64,000 nt of DNA from Methylobacterium sp. CB376 (GTDB taxonomy: Bacteria > Pseudomonadota > Alphaproteobacteria > Rhizobiales > Beijerinckiaceae). The notes under the pieces are model-generated. The model worked only from the letters and a program-made list of their open reading frames with translations, had not been told where the DNA came from and did no database searches. Location of the stretch: contig NZ_CP121648.1 of NCBI RefSeq assembly GCF_029714205.1, forward strand, positions 2,356,001 through 2,420,000, read 5' to 3'. The position numbers and the translations under genes were made by a program. Positions 46,777-56,573 of the stretch are shown piece by piece; within the stretch, counting starts at the first letter, position 1, and the number at the start of each line of letters is the position of its first letter.

Positions 46777-48042
46777 TCAGGCCGCCCGGCGGTAGCGCCG
46801 CTCCGCGAAATCCTCGTGCGCGATCTCCGGGTGGCGGCCCGTGATCAGGTCGGCGAGCATCCGGCCCGAGCCGCAGGCCATGGTCCAGCCGAGCGTCCCG
46901 TGCCCCGTATTGGTGTAGAGATTCCCGTAGGCCGTGGCGCCGACGATCGGGGTCCCGTCCGGGGTCATCGGGCGCAGGCCCGTCCAGAACGTCGCCCGGG
47001 AGAGGTCGCCGCCCGCCGGGAACAGGTCCGTCAGCGAGCGCTCCAGGGTCGCGCGGCGGGGCCCCCGCAGCGCCTGGCTGAACCCCGCCAGTTCCGCCGT
47101 GCCGCCGACCCGGATCCGGTCGCCGAGCCGCGTGATCGCGACCTTGTAGGTCTCGTCCATGACGGTCGAGACCGGGGCCGAGCCCTCGTCCGTCACCGGC
47201 AGGGTGAGCGAGTAGCCCTTGACCGGATAGACCGGCAGCGACAGGCCGAGGGGGCGCAGGAGCGCGGGCGTGTAGCTGCCCATGGCGGCCACGTAGGCCT
47301 CCGCCCGCAGCACCTCGCCGGTGGCGGTCTCGACGCCGGTGACGCGCCCGGCCTCGTGGTGCAGCCGCGCCACCGCGACCCCGAAGCGGAAGCGCACGCC
47401 GCGGTCCGCGCAGAGGGCGGCGAGGCGCTGCGTGAAGAGGTGCGCGTCGCCGGTCTCGTCGCCGGGCAGGCGCAGACCCCCGACGAACGTGTCCCTCACC
47501 CGCGCGAGCGCGGGCTCGGCGGCGATGCAGCCCTCCGGATCCAGCACCTCGTAGGCGACCCCGTAGGCGTCGAGGACGCGGGTGTCGTCGCCGACATGGT
47601 CGAGCTGCTTGCGGGTGCGGAAGAGCTGGAGCGTGCCCTTCTCGCGGTGGTCGTAGGCGATGCCGGTCTCCCCGCGCAGGTCGCGAAGGGCGTCGCGGCT
47701 GAACTCGGCGAGGCGGACCATGCGGCCCTTGTTGCGCTGATAGGCCTCCTGCGTGCAATTGGCGAGCATCCGGGCGAGCCAGCCGTAGAGGCGCGGCTCG
47801 AGCTGCGGCCAGAGCACCAGCGGCCGGTGGCGCATCATCAGCCACTTCATGGCCTTGAGCGGGATGCCGGGGGCCGCCCAGGGGGCCGAGTAGCCGGGCG
47901 AGACCTGGCCCGCATTGGCAAAGCTGGTCTCCAGCCCCGCGCCGGGCTGGCGGTCGAGCACCGTGACCTCGTGCCCGGCCCGGGCGAGGTAATAGGCCGA
48001 GGTCACACCCACAACGCCGCCACCCAGGACGAGAACGCGCAT
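46777..48042 (-). CDS. dadA: D-amino acid dehydrogenase
   Basis: A 421-aa FAD-dependent dehydrogenase that oxidatively deaminates D-amino acids, chiefly D-alanine, to keto acids and feeds electrons to the respiratory chain. The N-terminus [21 protein letters not shown] binds [25 protein letters not shown] is highly characteristic, and the C-terminal [16 protein letters not shown] and [16 protein letters not shown] complete the DAO fold. It is divergent from an Lrp-type regulator at 48183; no alanine racemase gene is adjacent. Confidence 0.92.
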   Translation of the reverse strand: MRVLVLGGGVVGVTSAYYLARAGHEVTVLDRQPGAGLETSFANAGQVSPGYSAPWAAPGIPLKAMKWLMMRHRPLVLWPQLEPRLYGWLARMLANCTQEAYQRNKGRMVRLAEFSRDALRDLRGETGIAYDHREKGTLQLFRTRKQLDHVGDDTRVLDAYGVAYEVLDPEGCIAAEPALARVRDTFVGGLRLPGDETGDAHLFTQRLAALCADRGVRFRFGVAVARLHHEAGRVTGVETATGEVLRAEAYVAAMGSYTPALLRPLGLSLPVYPVKGYSLTLPVTDEGSAPVSTVMDETYKVAITRLGDRIRVGGTAELAGFSQALRGPRRATLERSLTDLFPAGGDLSRATFWTGLRPMTPDGTPIVGATAYGNLYTNTGHGTLGWTMACGSGRMLADLITGRHPEIAHEDFAERRYRRAA

Positions 48043-48182
48043 CGCACGGCCCCCAAACGTTCGGAACGAGCAGGGCGCCAGTCTCGCGCAAGGATCGTCG
48101 AATGTCCCGCCTGACAGGCGCAGGATCTGCGGTACGATGGCCTCACACGCAATCTCCTGGCGCGACGCGAGAGAATCTGCCG

Positions 48183-48632
48183 ATGGTGCGGGACGAGGTC
48201 GATGCGCGCATCCTGCGCGTCCTGCGCGGCGACGGCCGCATCAGCAACGCGGACCTCGCCGCCTCGGTCGGGCTGTCGCCCTCCGCCACGCTGCGGCGGC
48301 TGCGGCTCCTGGAGCGCAGCGGCGTCATCCGCGGCTACACGGCGCTGATCGACGAGCCGGACGCCGCCGCGCCGCTCGTGGTGCTGACGCAGATCACCCT
48401 CGACCGGCAGACGGAGGAGTTCCTCAACCGCTTCGAGGCGGCGGTGCGCCGCTGCCCGGAGGTGCGCGAGTGCTACCTGATGACGGGCCTCGCCGATTAC
48501 CTGATGCGGATCGAGGTGCGGGACGCGGGCGATTACGAGCGCCTGCACAAGGAGGTGCTCTCCCGCCTGCCCGGCGTCGCGCGCATCCAGTCGAGCTTCG
48601 CGATCCGCACGGTGGTCCGCGGCCCGCGCTGA
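48183..48632 (+). CDS. Lrp/AsnC-family regulator, probable regulator of dadA
   Basis: A 149-aa protein with an N-terminal helix-turn-helix ([40 protein letters not shown] spans about 7-46) and a C-terminal RAM ligand domain (about 65-140, [19 protein letters not shown]). It is divergent from dadA across 140 bp, the arrangement of amino-acid-responsive local regulators such as DadR. The ATG at 48183 was chosen because upstream in-frame residues lack family similarity. The ligand is probably an amino acid. Confidence 0.9.
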   Translation: MVRDEVDARILRVLRGDGRISNADLAASVGLSPSATLRRLRLLERSGVIRGYTALIDEPDAAAPLVVLTQITLDRQTEEFLNRFEAAVRRCPEVRECYLMTGLADYLMRIEVRDAGDYERLHKEVLSRLPGVARIQSSFAIRTVVRGPR

Positions 48633-48669
48633 GGCTGGTCCCGGTACGGTCCTTGCTGCGGCACCCCGG

Positions 48670-48697
48670 CTGCAGGATCCTGCAGTCAGGATCCTGC
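48670..48697. promoter_or_regulatory. Palindrome between the Lrp and LysR genes
   Basis: Perfect 16-bp palindrome CTGCAGGATCCTGCAG (48670-48685), followed at once by a second AGGATCCTGC. It lies about 24 bp before the LysR start codon and could be an autoregulatory site for that gene or a terminator of the Lrp gene. Confidence 0.4.
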
Positions 48698-48720
48698 GGC
48701 CCGGGCCGCCGGGGGGCGCG

Positions 48721-49614
48721 ATGGTGGATCTGAGGAGCCTCGAAGTCTTCTACTGGACGGCGACGTTGTGCAGCTTCCGCCAAGCGGCCGAGCGGCTCAA
48801 CACGACCCAGCCCGCCGTGTCGCAGCGGATCGCGGCCCTGGAGGAGACCTTCGGCGTCAGATTGTTCGAGCGGCGGGCGCGCTCCGTCTGCCTCACCGCC
48901 AAGGGGCGGGACCTCCTGGTCTACGCCGAGCGCTTCCTGCGCCTGCGCACCGAGATGATGGGCGCCATCGCGAGCCCCGAGACCATGCGGGGCGTGCTGC
49001 GGCTCGGGGTCTCCGAGACCATCGTGCACACGTGGCTGATGCGCTTCATCGAGGCGATGAGCCAGGCCTATCCGGGCGTGACGGTGGATCTCTCGGTCGA
49101 CATCTCGCCCAACATGCGCGACGCGCTGATCCGCCGCGAACTCGACCTCGACTTCCTGGTCGGGCCGATCACCATGCCGAGCCTCGTCAACCTGCCACTC
49201 TGCCGCTACGCGGTGGCCTGGATCGCCGCGCCGCAGCTCGATCTCGGCGAGGGCGAGGTGGCGCTCACCGACCTCGTGCGCCACCCGATCATCACCTACC
49301 CGAAGAACACCAACCCCTACGTCCAGCTCCACGACCTGCTGGCGCGCTCGAACCTGCCGCCGCCGCGGCTCTACAGCAACGCCTCGCTCTCCACGATCGT
49401 GCGCATGACGCTCGAAGGCATCGGCATCTGTGTGATCCCGCCCGACATCGTCCGGCGCGAGATCGAGAGCGGGCAGCTGCGGGTGCTCAACACCCAGGCG
49501 CGCCTGCCCGACATCGACTTCACGGCCACCTACGCCAACACCCCGGATTGCGGCCTCGCCGCGCCCGCCGCCCGCCTCGCCTGCGCGGTGGCGGCGGGGA
49601 TCGCCGTGGAATAA
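48721..49614 (+). CDS. LysR-family transcriptional regulator of the 5-oxoproline locus
   Basis: A 297-aa LysR regulator. The winged helix-turn-helix (about 1-60) reads LEVFYWTATLCSFRQAAERL, NTTQPAVSQRIAALEETFG; a periplasmic-binding-type effector domain (about 90-295) follows. It faces the same way as the DUF1445, transporter and pxp genes that follow, with 113 bp between containing a LysR-type dyad. It is probably the local activator; the effector may be 5-oxoproline or glutamate. This is inferred from position only. Confidence 0.87.
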   Translation: MVDLRSLEVFYWTATLCSFRQAAERLNTTQPAVSQRIAALEETFGVRLFERRARSVCLTAKGRDLLVYAERFLRLRTEMMGAIASPETMRGVLRLGVSETIVHTWLMRFIEAMSQAYPGVTVDLSVDISPNMRDALIRRELDLDFLVGPITMPSLVNLPLCRYAVAWIAAPQLDLGEGEVALTDLVRHPIITYPKNTNPYVQLHDLLARSNLPPPRLYSNASLSTIVRMTLEGIGICVIPPDIVRREIESGQLRVLNTQARLPDIDFTATYANTPDCGLAAPAARLACAVAAGIAVE

Positions 49615-49625
49615 GCTCCGCTTAT

Positions 49626-49644
49626 CGATTTCGATGCGAAATCG
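49626..49644. promoter_or_regulatory. Perfect dyad, candidate LysR operator before the DUF1445 gene
   Basis: CGATTTCG-ATG-CGAAATCG, an 8-bp perfect dyad, located 12 bp after the LysR stop codon and about 85 bp before the next start. It contains a T-N11-A LysR box (TTTCGATGCGAAA). The following bases up to 49680 are less GC-rich than the surroundings, which suits a promoter. Confidence 0.5.
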
Positions 49645-49727
49645 CGATTGGCACTTAACCGCACAGAATGTGACCATGCCGCATTCCTGGGCATAGGGGT
49701 GCCCGGGCAGAGGGAGTGCCGCCACCG

Positions 49728-50537
49728 ATGACGTTCCTCCGGAACCCGGCCGACCGCGCCCGCCTGACCGGCCACGAGGCCCGGCTCGCCTGCCGCCGCG
49801 GCGAGATCGTCGGCAGCACGGCCGGTCTCGCGCACGGCTACGTGCAGGCCAACCTCGCGGTCCTGCCCAAGGACCTCGCCACCGACTTCCTGCTCTTCGC
49901 GCAGCGCAACCCGAAGCCCTGCCCGATCATCGGCGTCTCGGCGCCCGGCGACCGGCGCATCCCGGAACTCGGCGAGGATCTCGACATCGCCACCGACGTC
50001 TCGGGCTACCGGGTCTGGCGGCACGGCGAGATGGTGGAGGAGCGCCTCGACGTCGCGGATCTCTGGCGCGACGACCTCGTGGCCTTCGCGATCGGCTGCT
50101 CCTTCTCGTTCGAGGCCGCGATGGTCGAGGACGGCCTGCCCCTGCGCCACGTCGAGATGGGCGTGCGGGTGCCGATGTACCGCACCACCGTCCCGTGCCG
50201 GCCGGCCGGCCCCTTCGCCGGCCCGATGGTGGTCTCGATGCGCCCGCTGACCCCCGCCCAGGCGATCCGCGCGGTGCAGATCACCTCGCGCTTCCCCGCC
50301 GTGCACGGGGCGCCGGTCCATCTCGGCCTGCCGGAGGCGATCGGCATCCGCGACCTCGGCCGGCCCGATTACGGCGACCCGGTCCGGGTCGCGCCGGACG
50401 AGATCCCGGTCTTCTGGGCCTGCGGCGTCACCCCGCAATCGGTGATCGCCGCCTCGAAACCGTCCTTCGCGATCACGCACGCGCCGGGCGCGATGCTCGT
50501 CACCGACCGCCGCAACAGCGAGTTCGCGGTGCTCTGA
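49728..50537 (+). CDS. DUF1445 (YcsI/D-glutamate cyclase-like) putative hydro-lyase
   Basis: A ~269-aa protein of the DUF1445 family: [58 protein letters not shown] and [12 protein letters not shown] are signatures. B. subtilis YcsI belongs here and is encoded beside the KipI/KipA and YcsF (PxpABC) proteins. A related mammalian enzyme is a D-glutamate cyclase that hydrolyses 5-oxo-D-proline to D-glutamate. A role in opening or racemising 5-oxoproline would fit the locus. The ATG at 49728 has a GGGAG upstream; a GTG 12 nt earlier is possible. Confidence 0.83.
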   Translation: MTFLRNPADRARLTGHEARLACRRGEIVGSTAGLAHGYVQANLAVLPKDLATDFLLFAQRNPKPCPIIGVSAPGDRRIPELGEDLDIATDVSGYRVWRHGEMVEERLDVADLWRDDLVAFAIGCSFSFEAAMVEDGLPLRHVEMGVRVPMYRTTVPCRPAGPFAGPMVVSMRPLTPAQAIRAVQITSRFPAVHGAPVHLGLPEAIGIRDLGRPDYGDPVRVAPDEIPVFWACGVTPQSVIAASKPSFAITHAPGAMLVTDRRNSEFAVL

Positions 50538-50569
50538 CCCTGTCCCACTCACACCCTGGAGGCACGCGC

Positions 50570-51820
50570 ATGATTCGTCGTCGGGATCTACTGGTCGGGG
50601 GCGCGGGCGCCCTGGCCCTCTCCGGGATGGGCGCGGCGCCCGCCCGCGCCGCGGACGAGGTCGTCGTCGGCGTCCTCTACGCGATGTCGGGAGCGAGCGC
50701 GCAGGTGGGCGTGGATGCCCGCCACGCCATCGAGACCGCCCTCGACATCGTCAACCAGAACCACGACCTCGACCTGCCGCTCGCCCGCGGCACCGGCCTG
50801 CCGGGGCTCGGCGGCGCCAGGATCCGCCTCGTCTTCGCCGACCACCAGGCCGATCCCCAGAAGGGCCGCGCCGAGGCCGAGCGCCTGATCACCCAGGACA
50901 AGGTCGCGGCCCTGGTCGGCTGCTACCAGTCGGCGGTCTCCGCCACGGTCTCGGCCACGGCCGAGCGCTACGGCGTGCCCTTCGTCTGCGCGGATTCCTC
51001 CTCGCCCAGCCTGCATCGCAAGAACCTGAAGTACTTCTTCCGTCCGGCCGCCCACGACGAGATGTTCTCGGCCGCGATGTTCGATTTCCTGGACGCGATG
51101 CGCAAGAAGGGCCAGAAGATCGACTCGGTCGCGCTGTTCTTCGAGGACACGATCTACGGGGTCGATTCCTCGACCGTGCAGCGCAAGCTGGCCGGCGAGC
51201 GCGGCTACAAGGTGGCCGCGGATGTCAAGTACAAGACCAACTCGCCCTCCCTGACCGCCGAAGTGCAGCAGCTCAAGAGCGCCAACGCCGACGTGCTGCT
51301 GCCGACGAGCTACACGACCGACGCGATCCTGCTCACCAAGACCATGGCGGAACTCGGCTACAAGCCGAAGAGCATGATCGCGCAGGCGGCGGGTTTCGCC
51401 GAGAAGGTCACCTACGACACGGTCGGAGACAAGCTCCAGGGCCTGATCTCGCGGGGCAGCTTCTCCCTCGACCTCGCGGCCAAGCGCCCCTCGGTCGGGG
51501 CCGTGAACGACCTCTACCGGGCGCGGGCGAACCGCGACCTCAACGACAATTCCTCGCGCCAGTTCATGGCGATGCTGGTGCTGGCGGAGGCCCTGAACCG
51601 CGCCGGGTCGACCGACGGCCAGAAGATCCGCGCCGCGCTGGCGGCCACCGATATCCCGGGCACCCAGACCATCATGCCCTGGAAGCGGGTCGCCTTCGGG
51701 CCGGACGGCCAGAACACCGATGCAGATCCGGTGCTGCTGCAATGGGTCGGCACGAAGTTCGTCACGGTCTTCCCCGAGCAGGCCGCCGTCGCCCCCGCGC
51801 TCTGGCCGATGAACGCGTGA
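50570..51820 (+). CDS. Branched-chain-type ABC transporter substrate-binding protein
   Basis: A 416-aa periplasmic binding protein of the LivJ/urea-amide type. The N-terminus is a Tat signal (IRRRDLLVGGAGALALSG, cleavage near ARAAD). VVVGVLYAMSGASAQVGVDARHAIE opens the first lobe. It should recognise the transported ligand, probably 5-oxoproline or another lactam or amide given the pxp genes. CTGGAGG lies 8 nt before the ATG. It is the first transporter gene, separated from the permease by a hairpin that may keep its mRNA level high. Confidence 0.9.
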   Translation: MIRRRDLLVGGAGALALSGMGAAPARAADEVVVGVLYAMSGASAQVGVDARHAIETALDIVNQNHDLDLPLARGTGLPGLGGARIRLVFADHQADPQKGRAEAERLITQDKVAALVGCYQSAVSATVSATAERYGVPFVCADSSSPSLHRKNLKYFFRPAAHDEMFSAAMFDFLDAMRKKGQKIDSVALFFEDTIYGVDSSTVQRKLAGERGYKVAADVKYKTNSPSLTAEVQQLKSANADVLLPTSYTTDAILLTKTMAELGYKPKSMIAQAAGFAEKVTYDTVGDKLQGLISRGSFSLDLAAKRPSVGAVNDLYRARANRDLNDNSSRQFMAMLVLAEALNRAGSTDGQKIRAALAATDIPGTQTIMPWKRVAFGPDGQNTDADPVLLQWVGTKFVTVFPEQAAVAPALWPMNA

Positions 51821-51851
51821 TCCGGCCCGCCCGGGGATGACGGGCGGGCGC

Positions 51852-51872
51852 GCCCCTCCCGCGGGGAGGGGC
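51852..51872 (+). promoter_or_regulatory. Intercistronic hairpin after the binding-protein gene
   Basis: GCCCCTCCC-GCG-GGGAGGGGC, a perfect 9-bp stem with a 3-nt loop, 31 bp past the stop codon. Such hairpins often protect the binding-protein message and lower permease expression; there is no U-tract. Confidence 0.55.
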
Positions 51873-51923
51873 GGCCGCCCGCGCGAGCGGGAGCCCCCGG
51901 ACCCGATCGCAGAGGAGATCCCG

Positions 51924-52802
51924 ATGACCACCCAAGCGCTCGCGCAGGTGCTGGCGAGCGGCCTCTTGATGGGCCTGATCTACGCCCTGATCGCGGTCGG
52001 CCTGTCGCTGATCTTCGGCCTCATGGACGTGGTGAACTTCGCCCACGGCGAGTTCCTGATGCTGGCCATGTACGCGACCTTCGGGCTCGTGCTCCTGACG
52101 CACCTCGATCCCGTGGTGCTGATGCCGCTGGTGGCGGCCCTGCTCTTCGTGCTCGGGGCGGCCGCCTATCTGGGCGTCGTGCGCTTCGCCATGCGGGCCA
52201 AGGCCAACCAGGGCATGGTGCAGATCTTCGCGACCTTCGGGCTCGCCATCCTGCTCCAGGGCGCCGCGCAGTACCTGTTCACGCCCGATTACCGCAATGT
52301 CCAGAACACGTGGCTCGGCGGGCGCACCCTCGACCTCGGCGGCGTCTTCCTGCCCTGGCCGCAGATCTTCGGCGCCGTGGTCTCGCTCGCCGCCTTCGGG
52401 GGGCTGCACCTCCTGATGAGCCGGACCGATTTCGGGCGCGCGCTCGAAGCCACCCGCGAGGACCAGGGCGCCGTCGCCCTGGTGGGGATCGACCGCACCC
52501 GGGTCTTCGCCCTCGGCTGGGGCCTCGGGGCCGCCCTGGTCGGCCTCGCCGGGGCGGTGCTGGCGGTGTTCTACTACATCCACCCCCAGGTCGGGGCGAG
52601 CTTCGCGCTGATCGCCTACGTCACGGTGGCGCTCGGCGGCTTCGGCAGCGTCGCGGGCGCCCTGGTGGCCGGCATCGTGGTCGGCCTCGTCGAGGCCTTC
52701 ACGGCCGTTATCCTGCCGCCCTCCCTCAAGTCGGTCGGCGTCTACGCCCTCTACCTCGCGGTCGTGTTCGTGCGCCCGCAGGGCCTGTTCGGGAGGCTCT
52801 GA
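51924..52802 (+). CDS. ABC transporter permease, LivH type
   Basis: A 292-aa inner-membrane permease with about eight membrane helices. FGLMDVVNFAHGEFLMLAMYATF is the hallmark of LivH/UrtB-type permeases, and GVDRTRVFALGWGLGAALVGLAGAV-like sequence (GIDRTRVFALGWGLG) forms the coupling region. It pairs with the LivM-type permease whose ATG overlaps the stop by 1 nt. GAGGAGA lies upstream of the ATG. Confidence 0.92.
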   Translation: MTTQALAQVLASGLLMGLIYALIAVGLSLIFGLMDVVNFAHGEFLMLAMYATFGLVLLTHLDPVVLMPLVAALLFVLGAAAYLGVVRFAMRAKANQGMVQIFATFGLAILLQGAAQYLFTPDYRNVQNTWLGGRTLDLGGVFLPWPQIFGAVVSLAAFGGLHLLMSRTDFGRALEATREDQGAVALVGIDRTRVFALGWGLGAALVGLAGAVLAVFYYIHPQVGASFALIAYVTVALGGFGSVAGALVAGIVVGLVEAFTAVILPPSLKSVGVYALYLAVVFVRPQGLFGRL

Positions 52803-53836
52803 TGAGTTCGACCACCCTCGCGCCCGTCGCGGCCGCCGCGCGCGCCCCGGACGGCCACGCCGCCCGGCGCCGCCGCACGCTCCTCGTCGGGCTCGCGGTC
52901 CTCGCCGCGCTCGCCGCCCTGCCCTACGGCATCAGGGACGTCTACCTGCAGAACGTCCTGATCCTCACCCTGATGTACGCGGCCCTGGCGCAGAGCTGGA
53001 ACATCCTGGGCGGCTATTGCGGCCAGATCTCGCTCGGCCACGCGCTCTATTTCGGAATCGGCGCCTACTTCACCAGCGTGCTGTTTGTGACCTACGGCCT
53101 GCTGCCCTGGGCCGGCATGCTGGCGGGGGGCGTCGCCTCGGCGCTGGTGGCGCTGCTCCTCGGCTATCCGTGCTTCCGCCTCGCCGGCCACTACTTCTCG
53201 ATCGCCACCATCGTGATCGCCGAGATCGGCCTCCTCCTCGTGCACAACTGGGACTTCGTCGGCGGCGCCATGGGCATCCAGTGGCCCTTCAACCCGGATT
53301 CCTGGTGGAGCCTGCAATTCGCCCGCGACAAGGTCCCGTACGCCCATTTCGCGCTGGGCCTGCTCGCGGCGGTCTGGCTCGTCACCTACCTGATCGAGGG
53401 ATCCCGCTGGGGCTATTGGTGGCGGGCCGTGAAGGACGACGCGGAGGCGGCGCGCAGCCTCGGCGTCGAGGTCTTCCGCTCGAAGATGGCCGCCGCCGCG
53501 GTCTCGGCCTTCTTCACGGCGGTCGGCGGCGGCTTCTACGCGGCCTACGTCTCCTACATCGACCCGGAGAGCGTGATGAGCTTCCGCTTCTCCCTGCTCT
53601 TCGCGCTGCCGGCCGTGCTCGGCGGGATCGGCACGCTCTGGGGGCCGCTCGTCGGGGCGGCGATCCTGATCCCGCTCACCGAGATCAGCCGCTCCTACCT
53701 GGGCGGCTCCGGCAACGGCCTCGACCTGATGCTCTACGGGGCGCTGGTGATGGTGGTCGCCCTCGCCCGGCCCGAGGGGGTGCTGAGCCTGTTCGCCCGC
53801 AGCCGCGCGGCCCGCAACCAGGAGGCGACGCCGTGA
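52802..53836 (+). CDS. ABC transporter permease, LivM type
   Basis: A 344-aa permease with about ten membrane helices. The LivM signature is [51 protein letters not shown] is the coupling region. The N-terminal cytoplasmic extension (about 1-25) is Ala/Arg-rich. The start overlaps livH's stop by 1 nt and the end overlaps the ATPase gene by 4 nt, so all four are co-translated. Confidence 0.92.
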   Translation: MSSTTLAPVAAAARAPDGHAARRRRTLLVGLAVLAALAALPYGIRDVYLQNVLILTLMYAALAQSWNILGGYCGQISLGHALYFGIGAYFTSVLFVTYGLLPWAGMLAGGVASALVALLLGYPCFRLAGHYFSIATIVIAEIGLLLVHNWDFVGGAMGIQWPFNPDSWWSLQFARDKVPYAHFALGLLAAVWLVTYLIEGSRWGYWWRAVKDDAEAARSLGVEVFRSKMAAAAVSAFFTAVGGGFYAAYVSYIDPESVMSFRFSLLFALPAVLGGIGTLWGPLVGAAILIPLTEISRSYLGGSGNGLDLMLYGALVMVVALARPEGVLSLFARSRAARNQEATP

Positions 53837-54567
53837 GCGAGACCCCGATCCTCCAGGCCGACCACGTGACCCTTCGCTTCGGCGGCCACGTCGCCAACGA
53901 CGACGTCTGCCTCGACGTGCGCCGGGGCGAGATCCTCGGACTGATCGGGCCGAACGGCGCCGGCAAGTCGACCCTGTTCAACCTGATCTCGGGCGTCTAC
54001 CGGCCGACGCGCGGGCGCATCCTGTTCGAGGGGCGCGACATCACCGGCCTGCCGGCGCCCGAGCGCTGCCGGGCGGGCATCGCCCGCACCTTCCAGGTCC
54101 CGCGCTCCTTCGACTCCATGAACGTCGTCGAGAACGTGACGGTGGGCAGCCTCGTGCGCCGCGCCCGCGCCGCCGAGGCCCGCGCGGCGGCGCTCGCCAC
54201 CCTGGAGACGGTCGGCCTCGCCCACCGGGCCGAGGCGGTGGCGGGGGAACTCACCCCGCCCGAGAAGCGCCGGCTGGAGGTCGCCCGGGCGCTGGCCACG
54301 GAGCCGCGGCTCCTCCTCCTCGACGAGGTGCTGACCGGCCTCACCCCGAGCGAGGCCAAGGCCGGGGTCGAGCTGATCCGCCGCGTGGCCGAGCGCGGCA
54401 TCACCGTGATCATGGTCGAGCACGTCATGGAGGTGGTGATGCCCCTCGTCGACCGCGCCGTCGTGCTGCATCTCGGCCGGGTGCTGGCGGAGGGGCCGCC
54501 CCGGGCGGTCGTGCGCGACGAGGCCGTGATCGGCGCCTATCTGGGGGATCGCCACCGTGCTGCTTGA
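53833..54567 (+). CDS. ABC transporter ATP-binding protein, LivG type
   Basis: A 244-aa ATPase. Walker A is GPNGAGKST, and Walker B is [11 protein letters not shown], followed by [20 protein letters not shown], typical of LivG. The signature motif is unusual: [16 protein letters not shown] replaces the common LSxGxxR, as in several LivG-like proteins. It starts with GTG at 53833 (GTGA overlap) and ends 11 nt inside the LivF-type gene. Confidence 0.91.
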   Translation: MSETPILQADHVTLRFGGHVANDDVCLDVRRGEILGLIGPNGAGKSTLFNLISGVYRPTRGRILFEGRDITGLPAPERCRAGIARTFQVPRSFDSMNVVENVTVGSLVRRARAAEARAAALATLETVGLAHRAEAVAGELTPPEKRRLEVARALATEPRLLLLDEVLTGLTPSEAKAGVELIRRVAERGITVIMVEHVMEVVMPLVDRAVVLHLGRVLAEGPPRAVVRDEAVIGAYLGDRHRAA

Positions 54568-55264
54568 GGTCCGCTCCCTCTCGACGGCCTATCAGGGCCT
54601 GCTCGCCCTCCAGGACGTGTCCCTGGAGGTGGCCAGGGGCGAGATCGTCGTGGTCGCGGGCGCCAACGGGGCCGGCAAGTCGACCCTGCTGAAGTCGATC
54701 GCCGGCATGGAGCGCCCGCGCGCGGGCGAGGTGCTGTTCGACGGGGCGCGCCTCGACGGGTTGCCGGGCCACCTGATCACCGCCCGCGGCGTCGCCTACG
54801 TGCCGGAGAACAAGCGCCTGTTCCCGCGCCTCTCGGTCGCCGACAACCTCCGGCTCGGGCGCTACCTCTACCGGGGCCAGCCCGACGCGGACGGGCCCCT
54901 GGAGCGGGTCTTCGCCCTGTTCCCGCGCCTGAAGGAGCGGCTGCCGCAGCGGGCCGGCACCCTGTCGGGGGGCGAGCAGCAGATGCTGGCGATCGGCCGC
55001 GCCCTGATGACCCGGCCGCGGCTCCTGATGCTGGACGAGCCCTCGCAGGGGATCATGCCGAAGCTCGTGGACGAGATCTTCTCCGCCGTGGAGACGATCC
55101 GGGCCGACGGGATGACGATCCTGCTGGTCGAGCAGCGGCTCGCCGAATCGCTCGCGATCGCGGACCGGGCCTACGTGCTCCAGACCGGCCGCCTGATCCT
55201 CTCCGGCCCCGCCGCGACCCTGCGCGACGATCCGGAGGTGCGGCGGGCCTATCTGGGGATCTGA
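54557..55264 (+). CDS. ABC transporter ATP-binding protein, LivF type
   Basis: A 235-aa ATPase. Walker A is GANGAGKST, the signature is LSGGEQQMLAIGRAL, Walker B is LLMLDEPSQGI and the switch His is replaced by Gln in LLVEQRL, as usual for LivF. It pairs with the LivG-type subunit. The start is GTG, overlapping the previous gene by 11 nt. It is the last transporter gene; a 526-bp gap containing a degraded gene and an inverted repeat separates it from pxpA. Confidence 0.92.
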   Translation: MLLEVRSLSTAYQGLLALQDVSLEVARGEIVVVAGANGAGKSTLLKSIAGMERPRAGEVLFDGARLDGLPGHLITARGVAYVPENKRLFPRLSVADNLRLGRYLYRGQPDADGPLERVFALFPRLKERLPQRAGTLSGGEQQMLAIGRALMTRPRLLMLDEPSQGIMPKLVDEIFSAVETIRADGMTILLVEQRLAESLAIADRAYVLQTGRLILSGPAATLRDDPEVRRAYLGI

Positions 55265-55379
55265 GGTGGCGGGCGCGCCGCGCCGGCTTCGGCAAGGCCC
55301 GACCTCGGCGGAGGACGCGCGGCCGCAGCCGCGGCGCGGGCGGCGCCGTCGCGGCCTCACAATCGGGAGGCGAGGGCCG

Positions 55380-55595
55380 GTGCTCCAGTATACGGTCGGT
55401 TGTCCCTGGGCCGGGCACCGGCTCGGAGTCGAACCCGACGGCCGGCAGCACGGTTGGCACGAGGTATCCGACGCGGGACGGACCGAGGAGATCGAGCGAT
55501 GCGGCGACGCGATCCTGCGGTTTCGCAACGAGGTTCCGAGGGACCCCGACGCGGTGCTCCGGCGCAGCGTCGGATCCGCGGGCCCCGCCGCTTGA
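55380..55595 (+). pseudogene. Degenerate DUF559 (endonuclease-fold) domain remnant
   Basis: The translation YTVGCPWAGHRLGVEPDGRQ followed by RTEEIERCGDAILRFRN and EVPRDPDAVLRR follows the pattern of DUF559 domains (V-D-F-x-C ... E-x-D-G-x-Q-H ... RT..IE..G..VLRF.N.EV). The first catalytic-type Asp is replaced and no normal N-terminal part or start codon precedes it, so this looks like a decayed gene fragment in the livF to pxpA gap. Confidence 0.55.
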
Positions 55596-55599
55596 GGCA

Positions 55600-55752
55600 C
55601 GGGGATCCCCTCTCCGGTGCGGGGCAGGGGTGAGGGGCCCGGACCGGACGGCCGGCGGGTTGAAGCGGCGGTGCCGGCCACGGCACGCCTTCCTCCTCAT
55701 GCTCAACCACCTCGGCCCTCACCCCTGCCCCGCACCGGAGAGGGGATCCCCG
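55600..55752. repeat. 37-bp perfect inverted repeat flanking 79 bp, upstream of pxpA
   Basis: The left arm 55600-55636 (beginning CGGGGATCCCCTCTCCGG) is the exact reverse complement of the right arm 55716-55752. The right arm ends 38 bp before the pxpA ATG and ahead of its ribosome-binding site GGAAGGAG. It may be a mobile-element relic or two opposed copies of a dispersed intergenic repeat. If transcribed it would form a very stable stem. Confidence 0.8.
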
Positions 55753-55790
55753 CGCACCGGCGGGGCCCGCGGAAGGAGACGGACGATCCC

Positions 55791-56573
55791 ATGCCCACCA
55801 TCGACCTCAACTCCGATCTCGGCGAAGGCTTCGGCGATTACCGCTGCGGGGACGATGCCGCGATGCTCGCCATCGTCACCTCGGCGAACGTCGCCTGCGG
55901 GATGCACGCGGGCGACCCGCAGATCATGGCGCGCACCTTCGCGCTCGCGGCGGAGAACGGCGTCGCCGTCGGGGCGCATCCCGGCTTCCCGGACCTCTGG
56001 GGCTTCGGCCGGCGCGTCCTGCCCTACAGCCCGGCCGAGATCGAGCGGATCGTCGCCTACCAGGTCGGCGCCGCCCAGGCCCTCGCCGCCTATGCGGGCC
56101 ACCGCGTCACCTACGTGAAGACCCACGGGGCGCTCGCCAACCACGCCGCGGCCCACGAGGAGGTGGCGCGCGCCATCGCCCGCGCCGTGCGCGCCGTCGA
56201 CCGCGACCTCGCGCTCCTCGCCATCGCGCTCACCGCCCAGGTCCGGGCCGGCGAGGCCCTCGGCCTCGAGATCCACCAGGAGATCTTCGCCGATCGCGGC
56301 TACACCGAGGAGGGCCAGCTCATCCCCCGCGGTCAGCCCGGCGCCCTGATCGAGGAGCCGCGGGAGGCCGCCGCCCGCGTCGCCGCCATGGTGGAGGAGG
56401 GCGCGATCATCGCCGCCTCCGGCAAGCGCCTGCAGACCCCGATCCGCTCGATCTGCGTCCACGGCGATTCCCCGAACGCCGTCGCCACCGCCCGGGCGGT
56501 GCGGGCGACGCTCGAAGCGGCCGGCGTCACCCTCGCGCCGTTCCGGCCGGCGCCGGTCCGGCCCGCACCATGA
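55791..56573 (+). CDS. pxpA: 5-oxoprolinase subunit PxpA (LamB/YcsF family)
   Basis: A 260-aa TIM-barrel-like hydrolase subunit. TIDLNSDLGEGFGDYRCGDDAAML, TSANVACGMHAGDP, GVAVGAHPGFPDLWGFGRR, YVKTHGALANHAA and SICVHGDSPNAV are all LamB/YcsF signatures. With PxpB and PxpC it forms the prokaryotic ATP-dependent 5-oxoprolinase, which opens 5-oxoproline to glutamate. GGAAGGAG lies upstream. The stop overlaps pxpB by 4 nt. Confidence 0.93.
   Translation: MPTIDLNSDLGEGFGDYRCGDDAAMLAIVTSANVACGMHAGDPQIMARTFALAAENGVAVGAHPGFPDLWGFGRRVLPYSPAEIERIVAYQVGAAQALAAYAGHRVTYVKTHGALANHAAAHEEVARAIARAVRAVDRDLALLAIALTAQVRAGEALGLEIHQEIFADRGYTEEGQLIPRGQPGALIEEPREAAARVAAMVEEGAIIAASGKRLQTPIRSICVHGDSPNAVATARAVRATLEAAGVTLAPFRPAPVRPAP

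Noticed and set aside
55266..55379. Intact start of a gene running into the DUF559-like segment
   Set aside because: The N-terminal residues are Arg/Pro-rich without domain similarity; only the later part is recognisable and it is degenerate.
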